Positions 1 through 5,135 are shown, counted from the stretch's first letter. The stretch is 5,147 nt of DNA from Candidatus Heimdallarchaeota archaeon (GCA_022574115.1 JACZSS010000265.1:1-5147), one strand, 5' to 3'. Program-made: numbers and translations. The notes: a model not told the origin generated them from the letters alone.

Positions 1-31
1 CAGCGAATAATCGAGGTCTGATGGGTACTAA

Positions 32-406
32 TCAGTAATGTTCCCCCTCCATATCCGCAATATCATCTAAAAATGGATCGAGAGCCTCAAAGAGTAGCCG
101 ATAAACCGATGATAGTATATTCTCAAATTCCTCGAGTCTGCTCTCATCTGGTAAATAATCATATATTCTCCAGAAGAAAAGACTAACATGATCATCCCTG
201 GCACGGATCTCAATATTGAGCCCAAAAACCTCCTCCAACTCCTTGCTCACCCCCATCAAGGTGGCGAGGAAGAGCGGGAGTGATTCAATTTTCTGTAAGT
301 ATTCATACTCGATGATAGTAACCCCGTCAGCCACTATCAGCAGTTCCTTGGGGGAGTTATCATTTCGTGGAACGGTAATCAAGTTGGATGTTAATTGGAT
401 TGACAT
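32..406 (-). CDS. Small alpha/beta protein of unknown function, 124 aa
   Basis: I do not recognise this protein. From the chosen ATG (404-406) it has 124 residues and ends with TGA at 32-34. Two hydrophobic strand-like stretches (ELLIVADGVTIIEYEY) are followed by an amphipathic helix (LPLFLATLMGVSKELEEVFG), two more strands (LNIEIRA, HVSLFFWRIY), a long acidic helix and an acidic tail. This order loosely recalls longin or roadblock-type folds, but that is inference only. The frame is open further up, with ATGs at 418 and 445. I prefer 406 because a TATA box (CTTATATA, 437-430) lies 23 nt upstream, as expected for a leaderless transcript, while the longer starts would overlap or precede that box. 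No Shine-Dalgarno sequence is visible. One copy of the window's 20-bp motif lies just upstream of the TATA box. Confidence 0.72.
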   Translation of the reverse strand: MSIQLTSNLITVPRNDNSPKELLIVADGVTIIEYEYLQKIESLPLFLATLMGVSKELEEVFGLNIEIRARDDHVSLFFWRIYDYLPDESRLEEFENILSSVYRLLFEALDPFLDDIADMEGEHY

Positions 407-429
407 TATCCAAGCCATGTCACTGATCG

Positions 430-437
430 TATATAAG
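430..437 (-). promoter_or_regulatory. TATA box of the 32-406 gene
   Basis: On the minus strand this reads CTTATATA. Its distance to the ATG at 406 is 23 nt, which puts the expected transcription start at or next to the start codon. The gene at 1216 has the same arrangement, TTTATATA with a 22-nt gap. The purine-rich BRE usual upstream of archaeal TATA boxes is not obvious. Confidence 0.6.
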
Positions 438-456
438 CAAGACATGATTTTTTTTG

Positions 457-476
457 TGAAGCTGATTAACTACAAA
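457..476 (-). repeat. Regulatory-motif copy R, upstream of the 32-406 promoter
   Basis: On the minus strand this reads TTTGTAGTTAATCAGCTTCA, matching 16 of 20 bases of the two identical copies at 553 and 586. It ends 19 nt upstream of the TATA box and points towards the gene. The corresponding copy at 1146-1165 ends 20 nt upstream of its own TATA box, also pointing towards its gene. The partial dyad (GTAG...CTTC) fits a DNA-binding-protein site about 50-60 bp upstream of transcription start. Confidence 0.55.
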
Positions 477-552
477 ATCGGATTGTTTCCGAGAGCGATT
501 GAAGAAGTTGAAACCATGGATATTGACATGTGTAGCTTAGTCAGTTAGCTCA

Positions 553-605
553 TTTGTAGTTGATTGACTTCACGATATTATGTGGTTTGTAGTTGATTGA
601 CTTCA
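553..605 (+). repeat. Array A: two motif copies in a 33-bp tandem arrangement
   Basis: The 20-mer TTTGTAGTTGATTGACTTCA occurs at 553-572 and again, identical, at 586-605, so the period is 33 bp (about three helical turns). The second unit continues as TTTTATGAGC...GATTCGTG and aligns with array B at 1106-1150. The similarity appears to extend more weakly to about 660, so the whole segment may be a diverged duplicate of the promoter region at 1073-1180. A third motif copy equivalent to 1146-1165 is degraded here. A TATA-like TTTATAAT lies at 641-648, but only a 25-codon ORF (ATG 677 to TAA 754) follows, overlapping the 3' end of the membrane-protein gene on the other strand. With repeats this close but spacers of only 13 bp, this is not CRISPR. 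Confidence 0.7.
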
Positions 606-682
606 ATATTTTATGAGCGATAGATTCGTGGTCTACAGGGTTTATAATTACTCACGGAAGGACTTGATCCTTAAACATGCCG

Positions 683-976
683 TTAAACAGAACAAGTTGG
701 GTCAAAAATACAATCAAGATATATAAGCACAATTACGACAATATAACCCATTAAAATGGGAAGTAAAATTGATTTTAACCGACTTCTTGAATTTGAAACA
801 GATAGTTGTCTGTGGATGAAAAAGGGGGGAATCCAGAAAAATAATATAGGAAGAGCTCCTCTCCAAAATGCAAGATTATCTCCTGGACCGTCAAAAGCGT
901 ATATCACCCAAGCTACAAATACAGCCAGAATCCATAATATTACTTCGAGTACTCTCAGAAAACCCATTTTATCCAT
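683..976 (-). CDS. Small integral membrane protein, three predicted helices, 97 aa
   Basis: The family is not recognised. The 97 residues contain three strongly hydrophobic stretches, at about residues 7-28, 38-54 and 69-89. The first loop is acidic (DGPGDN); the second is basic (HRQ, then RSRLK). By the positive-inside rule the N-terminus and second loop face the cytoplasm and the short C-terminus faces outside. No signal peptide, cysteine motif or catalytic residue stands out. The start is ATG 974-976; a second ATG four codons in (965-967) is an equal alternative. The only promoter-like sequence is a weak AT-rich stretch around 993-1003. The gene stands alone, flanked by motif arrays A (downstream) and B (upstream), and is divergent from the ORF at 1216. 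An 80-codon plus-strand ORF over the same bases looks like its antisense shadow. The TAA stop is at 683-685. Confidence 0.6.
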   Translation of the reverse strand: MDKMGFLRVLEVILWILAVFVAWVIYAFDGPGDNLAFWRGALPILFFWIPPFFIHRQLSVSNSRSRLKSILLPILMGYIVVIVLIYLDCIFDPTCSV

Positions 977-1072
977 CGTCTATTTGATGTTCAAGTAATT
1001 TTGGAAACAGGGATATCATTTCAGCATATCACCTAAATTGGAGTTATCAGATCCATCGAGCATTTCATAAGA

Positions 1073-1165
1073 TTTGTAGCTGATTAGCTTCGTAATTTTA
1101 TCTGGTTTGTAGTTGAATAGCTTCACTATTTTATGAGCATCGATTCGTGTAGTCAATTGACTTCA
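1073..1165 (+). repeat. Array B: three motif copies upstream of the 1216 promoter
   Basis: Copies lie at 1073-1092 (TTTGTAGCTGATTAGCTTCG), 1106-1125 (TTTGTAGTTGAATAGCTTCA) and 1146-1165 (CGTGTAGTCAATTGACTTCA), so the period is 33 and then 40 bp. The last contains the perfect 12-bp palindrome AGTCAATTGACT (1151-1162). The copy nearest the promoter ends 20 nt before TTTATATA. Between copies several changes are paired across the dyad (GA to AG together with T to C), as expected for variants of a protein-binding site. The first two units match array A at about 76% and 88% over 33 bp. Confidence 0.7.
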
Positions 1166-1185
1166 TAAATCCACGCAGAATTTTG

Positions 1186-1193
1186 TTTATATA
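1186..1193 (+). promoter_or_regulatory. TATA box of the 1216 ORF
   Basis: TTTATATA is a near-ideal archaeal TATA box. The ATG at 1216-1218 follows after 22 nt, so transcription should begin at or within a few bases of the start codon. No ribosome-binding site is present. This spacing is the main reason for taking ATG 1216 rather than the upstream TTG at 1183, which overlaps the box. Confidence 0.72.
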
Positions 1194-1215
1194 CCTTCCA
1201 CCACATATCAGTGCT

Positions 1216-1440
1216 ATGTTAGGTAATAACACCGAACAAATCCTCGAAACACCACAACCCTCCTCGGATGAACCATCATCCAATTCATTCCCCTCCGAGA
1301 TGATGAGACAAGGGATTAAATCCCTTCTACCAGTGGATCTCACGGATCGCTTGGTGACCAAAAGACAGATCAATCTCAACGAGCTCAATGAGGATACCAT
1401 CAAAGCAATTAAATCCGATCTCTATGAAATATCTGCCTAG
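1216..1440 (+). CDS. Short ORF of unknown function, ends in TAG that may be internal
   Basis: The product would be a 74-residue protein that I do not recognise. It has a Ser/Pro/Glu-rich, probably disordered N-terminal part (residues about 8-28) followed by a helical, charged segment (TDRLVTKRQINLNELNEDTI). A strong leaderless promoter precedes it, with three regulatory-motif copies upstream. The stop is TAG (1438-1440). The same frame then stays open for 67 more codons to TAA 1642-1644, with a composition that still looks protein-like (first codon positions rich in G and A). The TAG may therefore be a nonsense mutation, or read through if the organism encodes pyrrolysine. The minus-strand ORFs over the same bases have no promoter and read as hydrophobic antisense shadows. 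Confidence 0.55.
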   Translation: MLGNNTEQILETPQPSSDEPSSNSFPSEMMRQGIKSLLPVDLTDRLVTKRQINLNELNEDTIKAIKSDLYEISA

Positions 1441-1644
1441 TGTAAAGCTGAAGATGTAGCAGTCAAAGTACTCAACCTTGATACCAAAATAAACAAGCAC
1501 GTTCAGCGTAATTGTTGCACCTGGTTTTCGGGTCATCAGGTAGGTGGAAATCAGTGGCAAGTAACAGATCTTCTTCAGTTGCTCAAGGCTTTGCAATCCC
1601 AATCATCATCATCCATCAGAAAAGTGCAGATAGAATTATGCTAA
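1441..1644 (+). pseudogene. In-frame continuation of the 1216 ORF beyond TAG
   Basis: These 67 codons follow the TAG in the same frame and close with TAA (1642-1644). They contain stretches such as AEDVAVKVLNLDTKINKHVQ and NQWQVTDLLQLLKALQ, with amphipathic helix patterns and a CC/W/H-containing middle. No family is recognised. There is no own start codon near the beginning, so on its own this could not be expressed. Either it is the tail of a gene broken by TAG, or the full product is about 142 residues with the TAG decoded. A minus-strand ORF over 1327-1602 (TTG start) is the competing reading. Confidence 0.45.
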
Positions 1645-1848
1645 ATGCATCGATTATTCAAACATTTATTGACACCTAAATTCTATTCCCACTTAGCGAT
1701 TGACACCCAAATTTTGTTCAATTGTTCAAATTCTAACTGACAGGTGATTTTTGTTCTCAGTATTCTAAAGCTGACTGCGAAGCAAAATCATGGATTTTCG
1801 AATATGTGCAATGTATTGAATGTATTTAAACTGCGGACCCATCGTTGA
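1645..1848 (+). other. Degenerate stretch, possibly decayed coding sequence
   Basis: No intact gene is visible on either strand. The frame of the 1216 ORF goes on here with stops at 1738 (TGA) and 1846 (TGA), leaving open pieces of 31 and 35 codons. Other frames on both strands also show short protein-like pieces, so the coding frame cannot be settled. A near-direct repeat lies at 1668-1718. Confidence 0.35.
1668..1718 (+). repeat. Imperfect direct repeat with TTGACACC
   Basis: ATTGACACCTAAATTCTATT (1668-1687) recurs as ATTGACACCCAAATTTTGTT (1699-1718), with 17 of 20 bases identical and a period of 31 bp. On the other strand the motif reads GGTGTCAAT. It could be a binding site or remains of transposon ends; no transposase or inverted partner is identifiable. 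Confidence 0.5.
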
Positions 1849-2061
1849 TTAATTTGGCATTTAGTTATAAAGCATCAACTACATGGTAATTCTGACTTGT
1901 ATTTACAGAGAAACAGATGCGATGAGATAAGCATGCACGTAAGTGGAGTCTCTTGGCTTGAACATGGAGGTGTATTTCATTATCTGCTGGAGACTGATCG
2001 AGAATTGTACGATATCTTAGTTGAGTATTTAGTGAAAGCCAATGAGTATCTTCCACATTAG
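1849..2061 (+). pseudogene. C-terminal gene fragment, unknown family, 70 codons
   Basis: The frame is open from the TGA at 1846-1848 to TAG at 2059-2061. The second half reads like the end of a real protein (HVSGVSWLEHGGVFHYLLET, then RELYDILVEYLVKANEYLP), with regular acidic amphipathic helices. I do not recognise the family. It has no start codon at its beginning, apart from an internal ATG at 1933, and no promoter. It lies in the same frame as the ORF starting at 1216, 200 codons upstream, so it may be the end of that gene in decayed form. It converges with the minus-strand fragment ending at 2153. The antisense ORF at 1865-2065 looks less protein-like. Confidence 0.42.
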
Positions 2062-2152
2062 ACAAAGTCGGTGAAGGTAAATCGATCTAAGGAGATTAGT
2101 GAACCACCTACAGACCGACAACAGAAATATCGACCAATTGATCTCTCTTCCC

Positions 2153-2623
2153 CTATCTGCGATAATCCGGATCATGTATCCCGTCATTATCCAGCAGGAA
2201 AAATCCTTTGCGAGTGGCAAGATAGGCACAGCCATCAAGACGGATCCTCACAAATTGCACCAGACCGTTATGTGACTCCATGCGGAAATGCCCGAACTGC
2301 TCCCGCTCGTCTCTCGTTGCGGGACCAAACCACAGTCGTATATCCTTCTGGTACCCAATGGTCAACTTATCTTCTGGTTGGAGATCTAGGTCCATCGGAC
2401 GGAACAATCCTCCCATGTCACCGCGCCACAGATGCAATTCAGAAACGACGAGTACTAACAAATTGTGGTATTTGGCTAGTGCCTTTAACTTATAGAGCAG
2501 ATCGTTAATATAGTACTCACGGGGACGCAAATTAACTTCAAAGTCTCGTGGTCTGATATCACGTTCTACAATCGGGTTTATAACAAACTTAGCACTAAAT
2601 TTTATACCAGTTATAAAACTGAT
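2153..2623 (-). pseudogene. 5'-truncated fragment resembling C-terminal core of a RecA/RadA-like ATPase
   Basis: The frame is open for 156 codons, from directly behind the macro-gene stop (2624-2626) to TAG 2153-2155. In order it contains a strand ending FVINPIVERD, a helix (YYINDLLYKLKALAKYH), the strand NLLVLVVSELHLW, a strand with basic and aromatic residues (KDIRLWFGPATRDER) and a terminal FFLLDNDGIHD. This succession (helix rich in L/A, VLVV strand, RLWF strand, final DNDGI-type hairpin) resembles the end of RadA/Rad51-paralogue or KaiC-like domains, whose usual ending is F-x-I-T-x-x-G-I. The Walker A and B regions that would precede it are absent, and no ATG or GTG occurs near the 5' end. 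The first usable start, TTG at 2528-2530, would cut the fold. It therefore looks like a 5'-truncated relic, with an intact natural C-terminus. The family assignment is tentative. Confidence 0.45.
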
Positions 2624-3553
2624 TTACTTATCAATCATCCCATTGATCGTCTCTAGAGCACGATCAATGTATTCATTATAGTTTATTTCTTGAAGTTTCT
2701 CTAGTAGCGGAATTTTGGATCTGAAACGATCCTTTTCTCGATTGATATCTAATCCTAAACTATCTAAATCCTGCTCGATCTCTGGTAAATCCAATTGGAC
2801 ATCTTCAATGTCAACAATCTGTCTTGCTTTATCCAGAAACATTTCTGCTATATCCAAATTTGATTCTAGCAAGGCGAATTTACCTTTGACAATATTTGTG
2901 AAAACTGAAATTGCTGGTATTTGGCGTTTTCTTCCTAATTCGCTCAGATTGTTAAGTAATTTCATGGAGTGACCAAATTCTCTGTAAACATCGGAGTTTA
3001 ATAGTTCCTCAAAATCCAATAAAAATAAATTTAGCATTTCGAGATAATCCGATGAACGACTAAAAAGATAAATCCAAACATCCTTGGCCTTTTCACTTTC
3101 CTCAAGGTGATTTAGGATCAGCTCTCCCATGATAATGGCTACTTCTGATATTTCAAACCCTGCAGCCCCCGTACCAATCACTGGGAAGGCAATTGATGAC
3201 AAGTTAAGATTCTCTAGTAACTTTAATGATCTTGTAACGATGTTGAAAGTTACTTCAATACCTAATTTGATAGATGGAGTGTCATCTATCGTAATACCAT
3301 GAAAAATATATTTGGCCGATAACTTCCCTGCCCCAGTTACTAGCACATCTCCTGTTCTGCAAGGTAACAATTTTTTTGCATGCTGTTTGATTTCGCTTCC
3401 ACCTTTAGCGTAAATCGCTGCAGAGACTCCACCTCCCATTCCAATATAACAATCATCAGAGCTCACGATCACATCTGTTTTGGCTGACGTTACATCTCCA
3501 ATCACCAAGTGGATTGTAGATTGGCCAATTGTAATGACGGTTGATTTTTTCAC
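2624..3553 (-). CDS. Macro-domain (ADP-ribose-binding) protein with helical C-terminal extension, 309 aa
   Basis: Macro domains bind ADP-ribose, and many hydrolyse mono-ADP-ribosylated substrates or related metabolites. Residues 8-175 form the domain: GD at 19-20, DVIV then SSDD at 27-34, GMGGGVSAAI at 38-47, GDVLVTGAGKL at 68-78, KYIFHG at 81-86 and the ribose-loop motif PVIGTGAAGF at 124-133. The usual N-A-A-N is replaced by SSDD, so the Asn important in many hydrolases is Asp here; binding may be kept while catalysis differs. Residues 180-309 are charged and helical, perhaps coiled-coil, and unrecognised. The start is GTG 3551-3553, overlapping the previous stop as GTGA, which suggests translational coupling. 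The frame is open without another start to 3607. The stop is TAA. A weak AT-rich element (AAATATC) about 30 nt upstream could be its own promoter. Its neighbour is an ADP-ribosylglycohydrolase relic. Confidence 0.88.
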   Translation of the reverse strand: MKKSTVITIGQSTIHLVIGDVTSAKTDVIVSSDDCYIGMGGGVSAAIYAKGGSEIKQHAKKLLPCRTGDVLVTGAGKLSAKYIFHGITIDDTPSIKLGIEVTFNIVTRSLKLLENLNLSSIAFPVIGTGAAGFEISEVAIIMGELILNHLEESEKAKDVWIYLFSRSSDYLEMLNLFLLDFEELLNSDVYREFGHSMKLLNNLSELGRKRQIPAISVFTNIVKGKFALLESNLDIAEMFLDKARQIVDIEDVQLDLPEIEQDLDSLGLDINREKDRFRSKIPLLEKLQEINYNEYIDRALETINGMIDK

Positions 3554-4207
3554 AGGCTCGAAATAATAAAAAACATAAGATATTTCAAGAATTGGTTTTG
3601 CAAATGATCACATTGATCTCTCAATCGATTTATTCGTCTAACACTGAGCCAAACCATCTCATGGTCATCTAAATCGATGACTTCTTTAGCATCTTCTTCA
3701 TTTTGAGTAATGGTTTCACAAAGTCCTTTAAAATCCATCCATCACGTAATTTATTAATCCATTCCACATTAATCATTTCAAATCCATTGCGAGTCCCCAC
3801 GATCCCTCCTGCTATACATGCGATTGAATCTGAATCCCCAGTGACATTTACAGCAAGCTCATACATTTTTGAAAATCATCTGGATATTTCAGTACACAAT
3901 ACATAGTCATTACGAATGCCTCCTCTGCAATCCAACCTTCTCCAATCCGCATTAGATTTTCCGGAGTTGCTGGTCCAGAAGCAGCCAACCTATATGCTAG
4001 ATCCAAAGCCTCATGGTTAGTGGAGTACACGATGAAATCGGAGAAAAAGATCAAAGATAATCTATCCCAAAAGCAGAAGCGAGCGCTGGCAACCTCATGG
4101 AAAAAGGGGACCAGTAGTCGGGGAAAGTGAGCTGGAAGTAAGAGAACAGCAACTAAGCGGACGACATCTAAAGCATCAGCCAGACGCACAACTGCTGGAA
4201 GATCATC
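3550..4207 (-). pseudogene. ADP-ribosylglycohydrolase (DraG/ARH family), 5'-truncated, in three frames
   Basis: This family removes ADP-ribose from proteins or related molecules using two metal ions. Frame 1 (4207 to about 3866) carries the conserved GEGWIAEEAF (around 3914-3943) and YPDDFQK. Frame 2 (3866 to about 3726) continues without loss: ELAVNVTGDSDSIACIAGGI, where GDSDS (3825-3839) is the C-terminal metal-binding motif, then NGFEMINVEWINKL. Frame 3 (about 3738 to 3550) is an acidic/basic tail ending in TGA. Both shifts are -1: one at the A5 run of CAAAAATG (3866-3870), one at T TTA AAG (3726-3732). The N-terminal half with the first acidic metal-ligand motifs is missing; a TAG closes frame 1 at 4208-4210 and nothing family-like is found further up. 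The full family length is about 270-350 residues; roughly 220 codons remain. It is probably inactive. The frame-3 tail assignment is the least certain part. Confidence 0.75.
3726..3732 (-). other. Slippery heptamer T TTA AAG in frame
   Basis: Read on the minus strand in frame 2 of the glycohydrolase relic (ATT TTA AAG GAC), the bases match the X XXY YYZ pattern of -1 ribosomal frameshift sites exactly. A -1 slip here would join DGWILK to GLCETITQNEEDAKEV of frame 3. Whether it is used cannot be judged from the sequence alone; no clear stimulatory hairpin was identified downstream. Confidence 0.4.
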
Positions 4208-4340
4208 CTACCGAAGACGTCGTTAGTTGATCGATCAGTTGATATTTCGATCGATCATCGATTTTTCCACTTAAGTTGAGAAACTAGAGCAGTAAATTGT
4301 AGAGCTGCTCCAGATTATCTACACTAGCGTCTCATTGATA
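4208..4340. other. Spacer with palindromes and a hairpin
   Basis: This spacer lies between the RNase H-like gene and the glycohydrolase relic. It contains TCGATCGATC-rich palindromes, including TGATCGATCA (4228-4237) and a cluster at 4247-4261, and a direct repeat AGTTGAT at 4225-4231 and 4237-4243. No coding sequence or convincing promoter is seen. The missing 5' half of the glycohydrolase gene would be expected here, so this may be a deletion or insertion junction. Confidence 0.5.
4284..4313 (-). other. Stem-loop downstream of the RNase H-like gene
   Basis: CTAGAGCAG (4284-4292) and CTGCTCCAG (4305-4313) form a 9-bp stem with one mismatch around a 12-nt loop. It lies 27 nt beyond the stop of the upstream minus-strand gene. 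No T-run follows it on the minus strand, so it is not a standard terminator; it may stabilise or help process the 3' end. Confidence 0.4.
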
Positions 4341-5135
4341 TCAGTAATACTCCACCATATCACCAAACGCCTCCAATAAATGCTTCATGATTTTGACATC
4401 ATCCTCATTGCAGCCAAAGGCCATCTTGACAAACTCGGGGGACAATTTTCCATAATTCCTAAGCTCCACCCCATACTGATCAGACAATTTTGCCCCATTC
4501 ATCTCAAGGATGCATAACGGATAATCGTACACCTTTGCCAAGTCTTTGAGTTTGAGTGAACCCTTGGGAGGATCATAGACCTTGTTCAATTCCAATCCTA
4601 GATCGACAAGTCTGGTCATTTCCAGGAAGTCAATCAGCTCGTCAAAATCATGTTTCATGGCCACCTGATGCAGTACCCTGAAATCAAAATTTGTCAGTGA
4701 GTAACAGGCGAGGGTTTTTCCGGGGTAACGGATGAGATACTCGTAGATCTGTTCCAGCAAAAATAGGTCCGATGTATTCGCCGGCAGATAAAACTGGTCG
4801 ATATTGTTTTGATGGAGAAATGAAATCAGCCAGATTTTCGACTCAATAGCAGTATACTCAATATCAAGAAAGATAACCTCGTCTAGTGATGGAAATCGTA
4901 GTTTGGCTCTCCAGATACCCTTGGGTTGCAGGTAAGCTTCCGCTTGTTGCTGAATTCGGACCGCCCGTGGTACGGAAATATTGGTTGCCAAGCAAATTTC
5001 TTCTGCAGATGAATTAGCCACCTCGTTAAGCGTACGATAGTTAGCATCAACTAATTTAACTGCTTCACCGCGTTTGAGATAACGGATTCGTTTCAGATCT
5101 TGGAGGATATATCTCATCTCATGTGCACTAATCAT
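4341..5135 (-). CDS. HhH plus RNase H-like (YprB-type, DEDD) predicted nuclease, 264 aa
   Basis: The protein is a predicted metal-dependent nuclease of the RNase H-like fold. Residues 12-70 are helical with two putative helix-hairpin-helix-like repeats (around VKLVDANYRTLNEVA and AEEICLATNISVPRA), suited to non-specific DNA binding. Residues 87-256 form the nuclease domain: DIEYT (D91, E93) as exo motif I, TNFDFRVLH (N149, D151) as motif II, D178 in TRLVDLG, the usual SLKLKDLAKVYDY before the last helix, and CNEDDVKIMKHL (N243, D246) as motif III. All acidic ligands expected for two-metal catalysis appear present. It resembles the RNase_H_2/YprB group; some relatives occur with helicases or HhH modules, so a role in DNA repair or replication is inferred. 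The start is ATG 5135; ATG 5117 (MRYILQDL) is an alternative, and the promoter lies beyond the window edge. It is the first gene of the minus-strand row; the next one follows after a 130-bp spacer. Confidence 0.82.
   Translation of the reverse strand: MISAHEMRYILQDLKRIRYLKRGEAVKLVDANYRTLNEVANSSAEEICLATNISVPRAVRIQQQAEAYLQPKGIWRAKLRFPSLDEVIFLDIEYTAIESKIWLISFLHQNNIDQFYLPANTSDLFLLEQIYEYLIRYPGKTLACYSLTNFDFRVLHQVAMKHDFDELIDFLEMTRLVDLGLELNKVYDPPKGSLKLKDLAKVYDYPLCILEMNGAKLSDQYGVELRNYGKLSPEFVKMAFGCNEDDVKIMKHLLEAFGDMVEYY

Noticed and set aside
216..548. 110-codon plus-strand ORF
   Set aside because: It is largely antisense to the 32-406 gene and runs across that gene's promoter; composition is typical of a shadow.
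529..550. Seventh copy of the regulatory motif (TGTGTAGCTTAGTCAGTTAG)
   Set aside because: It matches only about 12 of 20 bases and is out of the 33-bp phase.
677..754. 25-codon plus-strand ORF behind array A
   Set aside because: It is too short and basic, with no recognisable features, and overlaps the membrane-protein gene; kept only as part of the antisense-promoter question.
756..998. 80-codon plus-strand ORF
   Set aside because: It is antisense to the hydrophobic three-helix protein and lacks a convincing promoter.
553..1165. Arrays A and B as a CRISPR array
   Set aside because: The repeat period is 33-40 bp with only 13-20 bp between 20-bp cores, copies diverge, and the intervening bases are themselves related.
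1327..1602. 91-codon minus-strand ORF with TTG start
   Set aside because: An in-frame stop lies directly before the TTG and no TATA box is seen; its hydrophobic sequence is what the antisense of a charged plus-strand protein would give. It remains the competing reading for 1441-1602.
2071..2508. 145-codon plus-strand ORF
   Set aside because: It is antisense to the RecA-like fragment, rich in R/P/S/H and without regular secondary-structure patterns.
2547..2586. Similarity of CGTGGTCT...GGGTTTATAA to the end of array A (626-647)
   Set aside because: The shared words are short, their order and spacing differ, and the segment is explained as coding sequence of the RecA-like fragment.
4284..4313. 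Hairpin as an intrinsic terminator
   Set aside because: There is no T-run after the stem on the minus strand, and archaeal termination generally relies on T-runs rather than hairpins.
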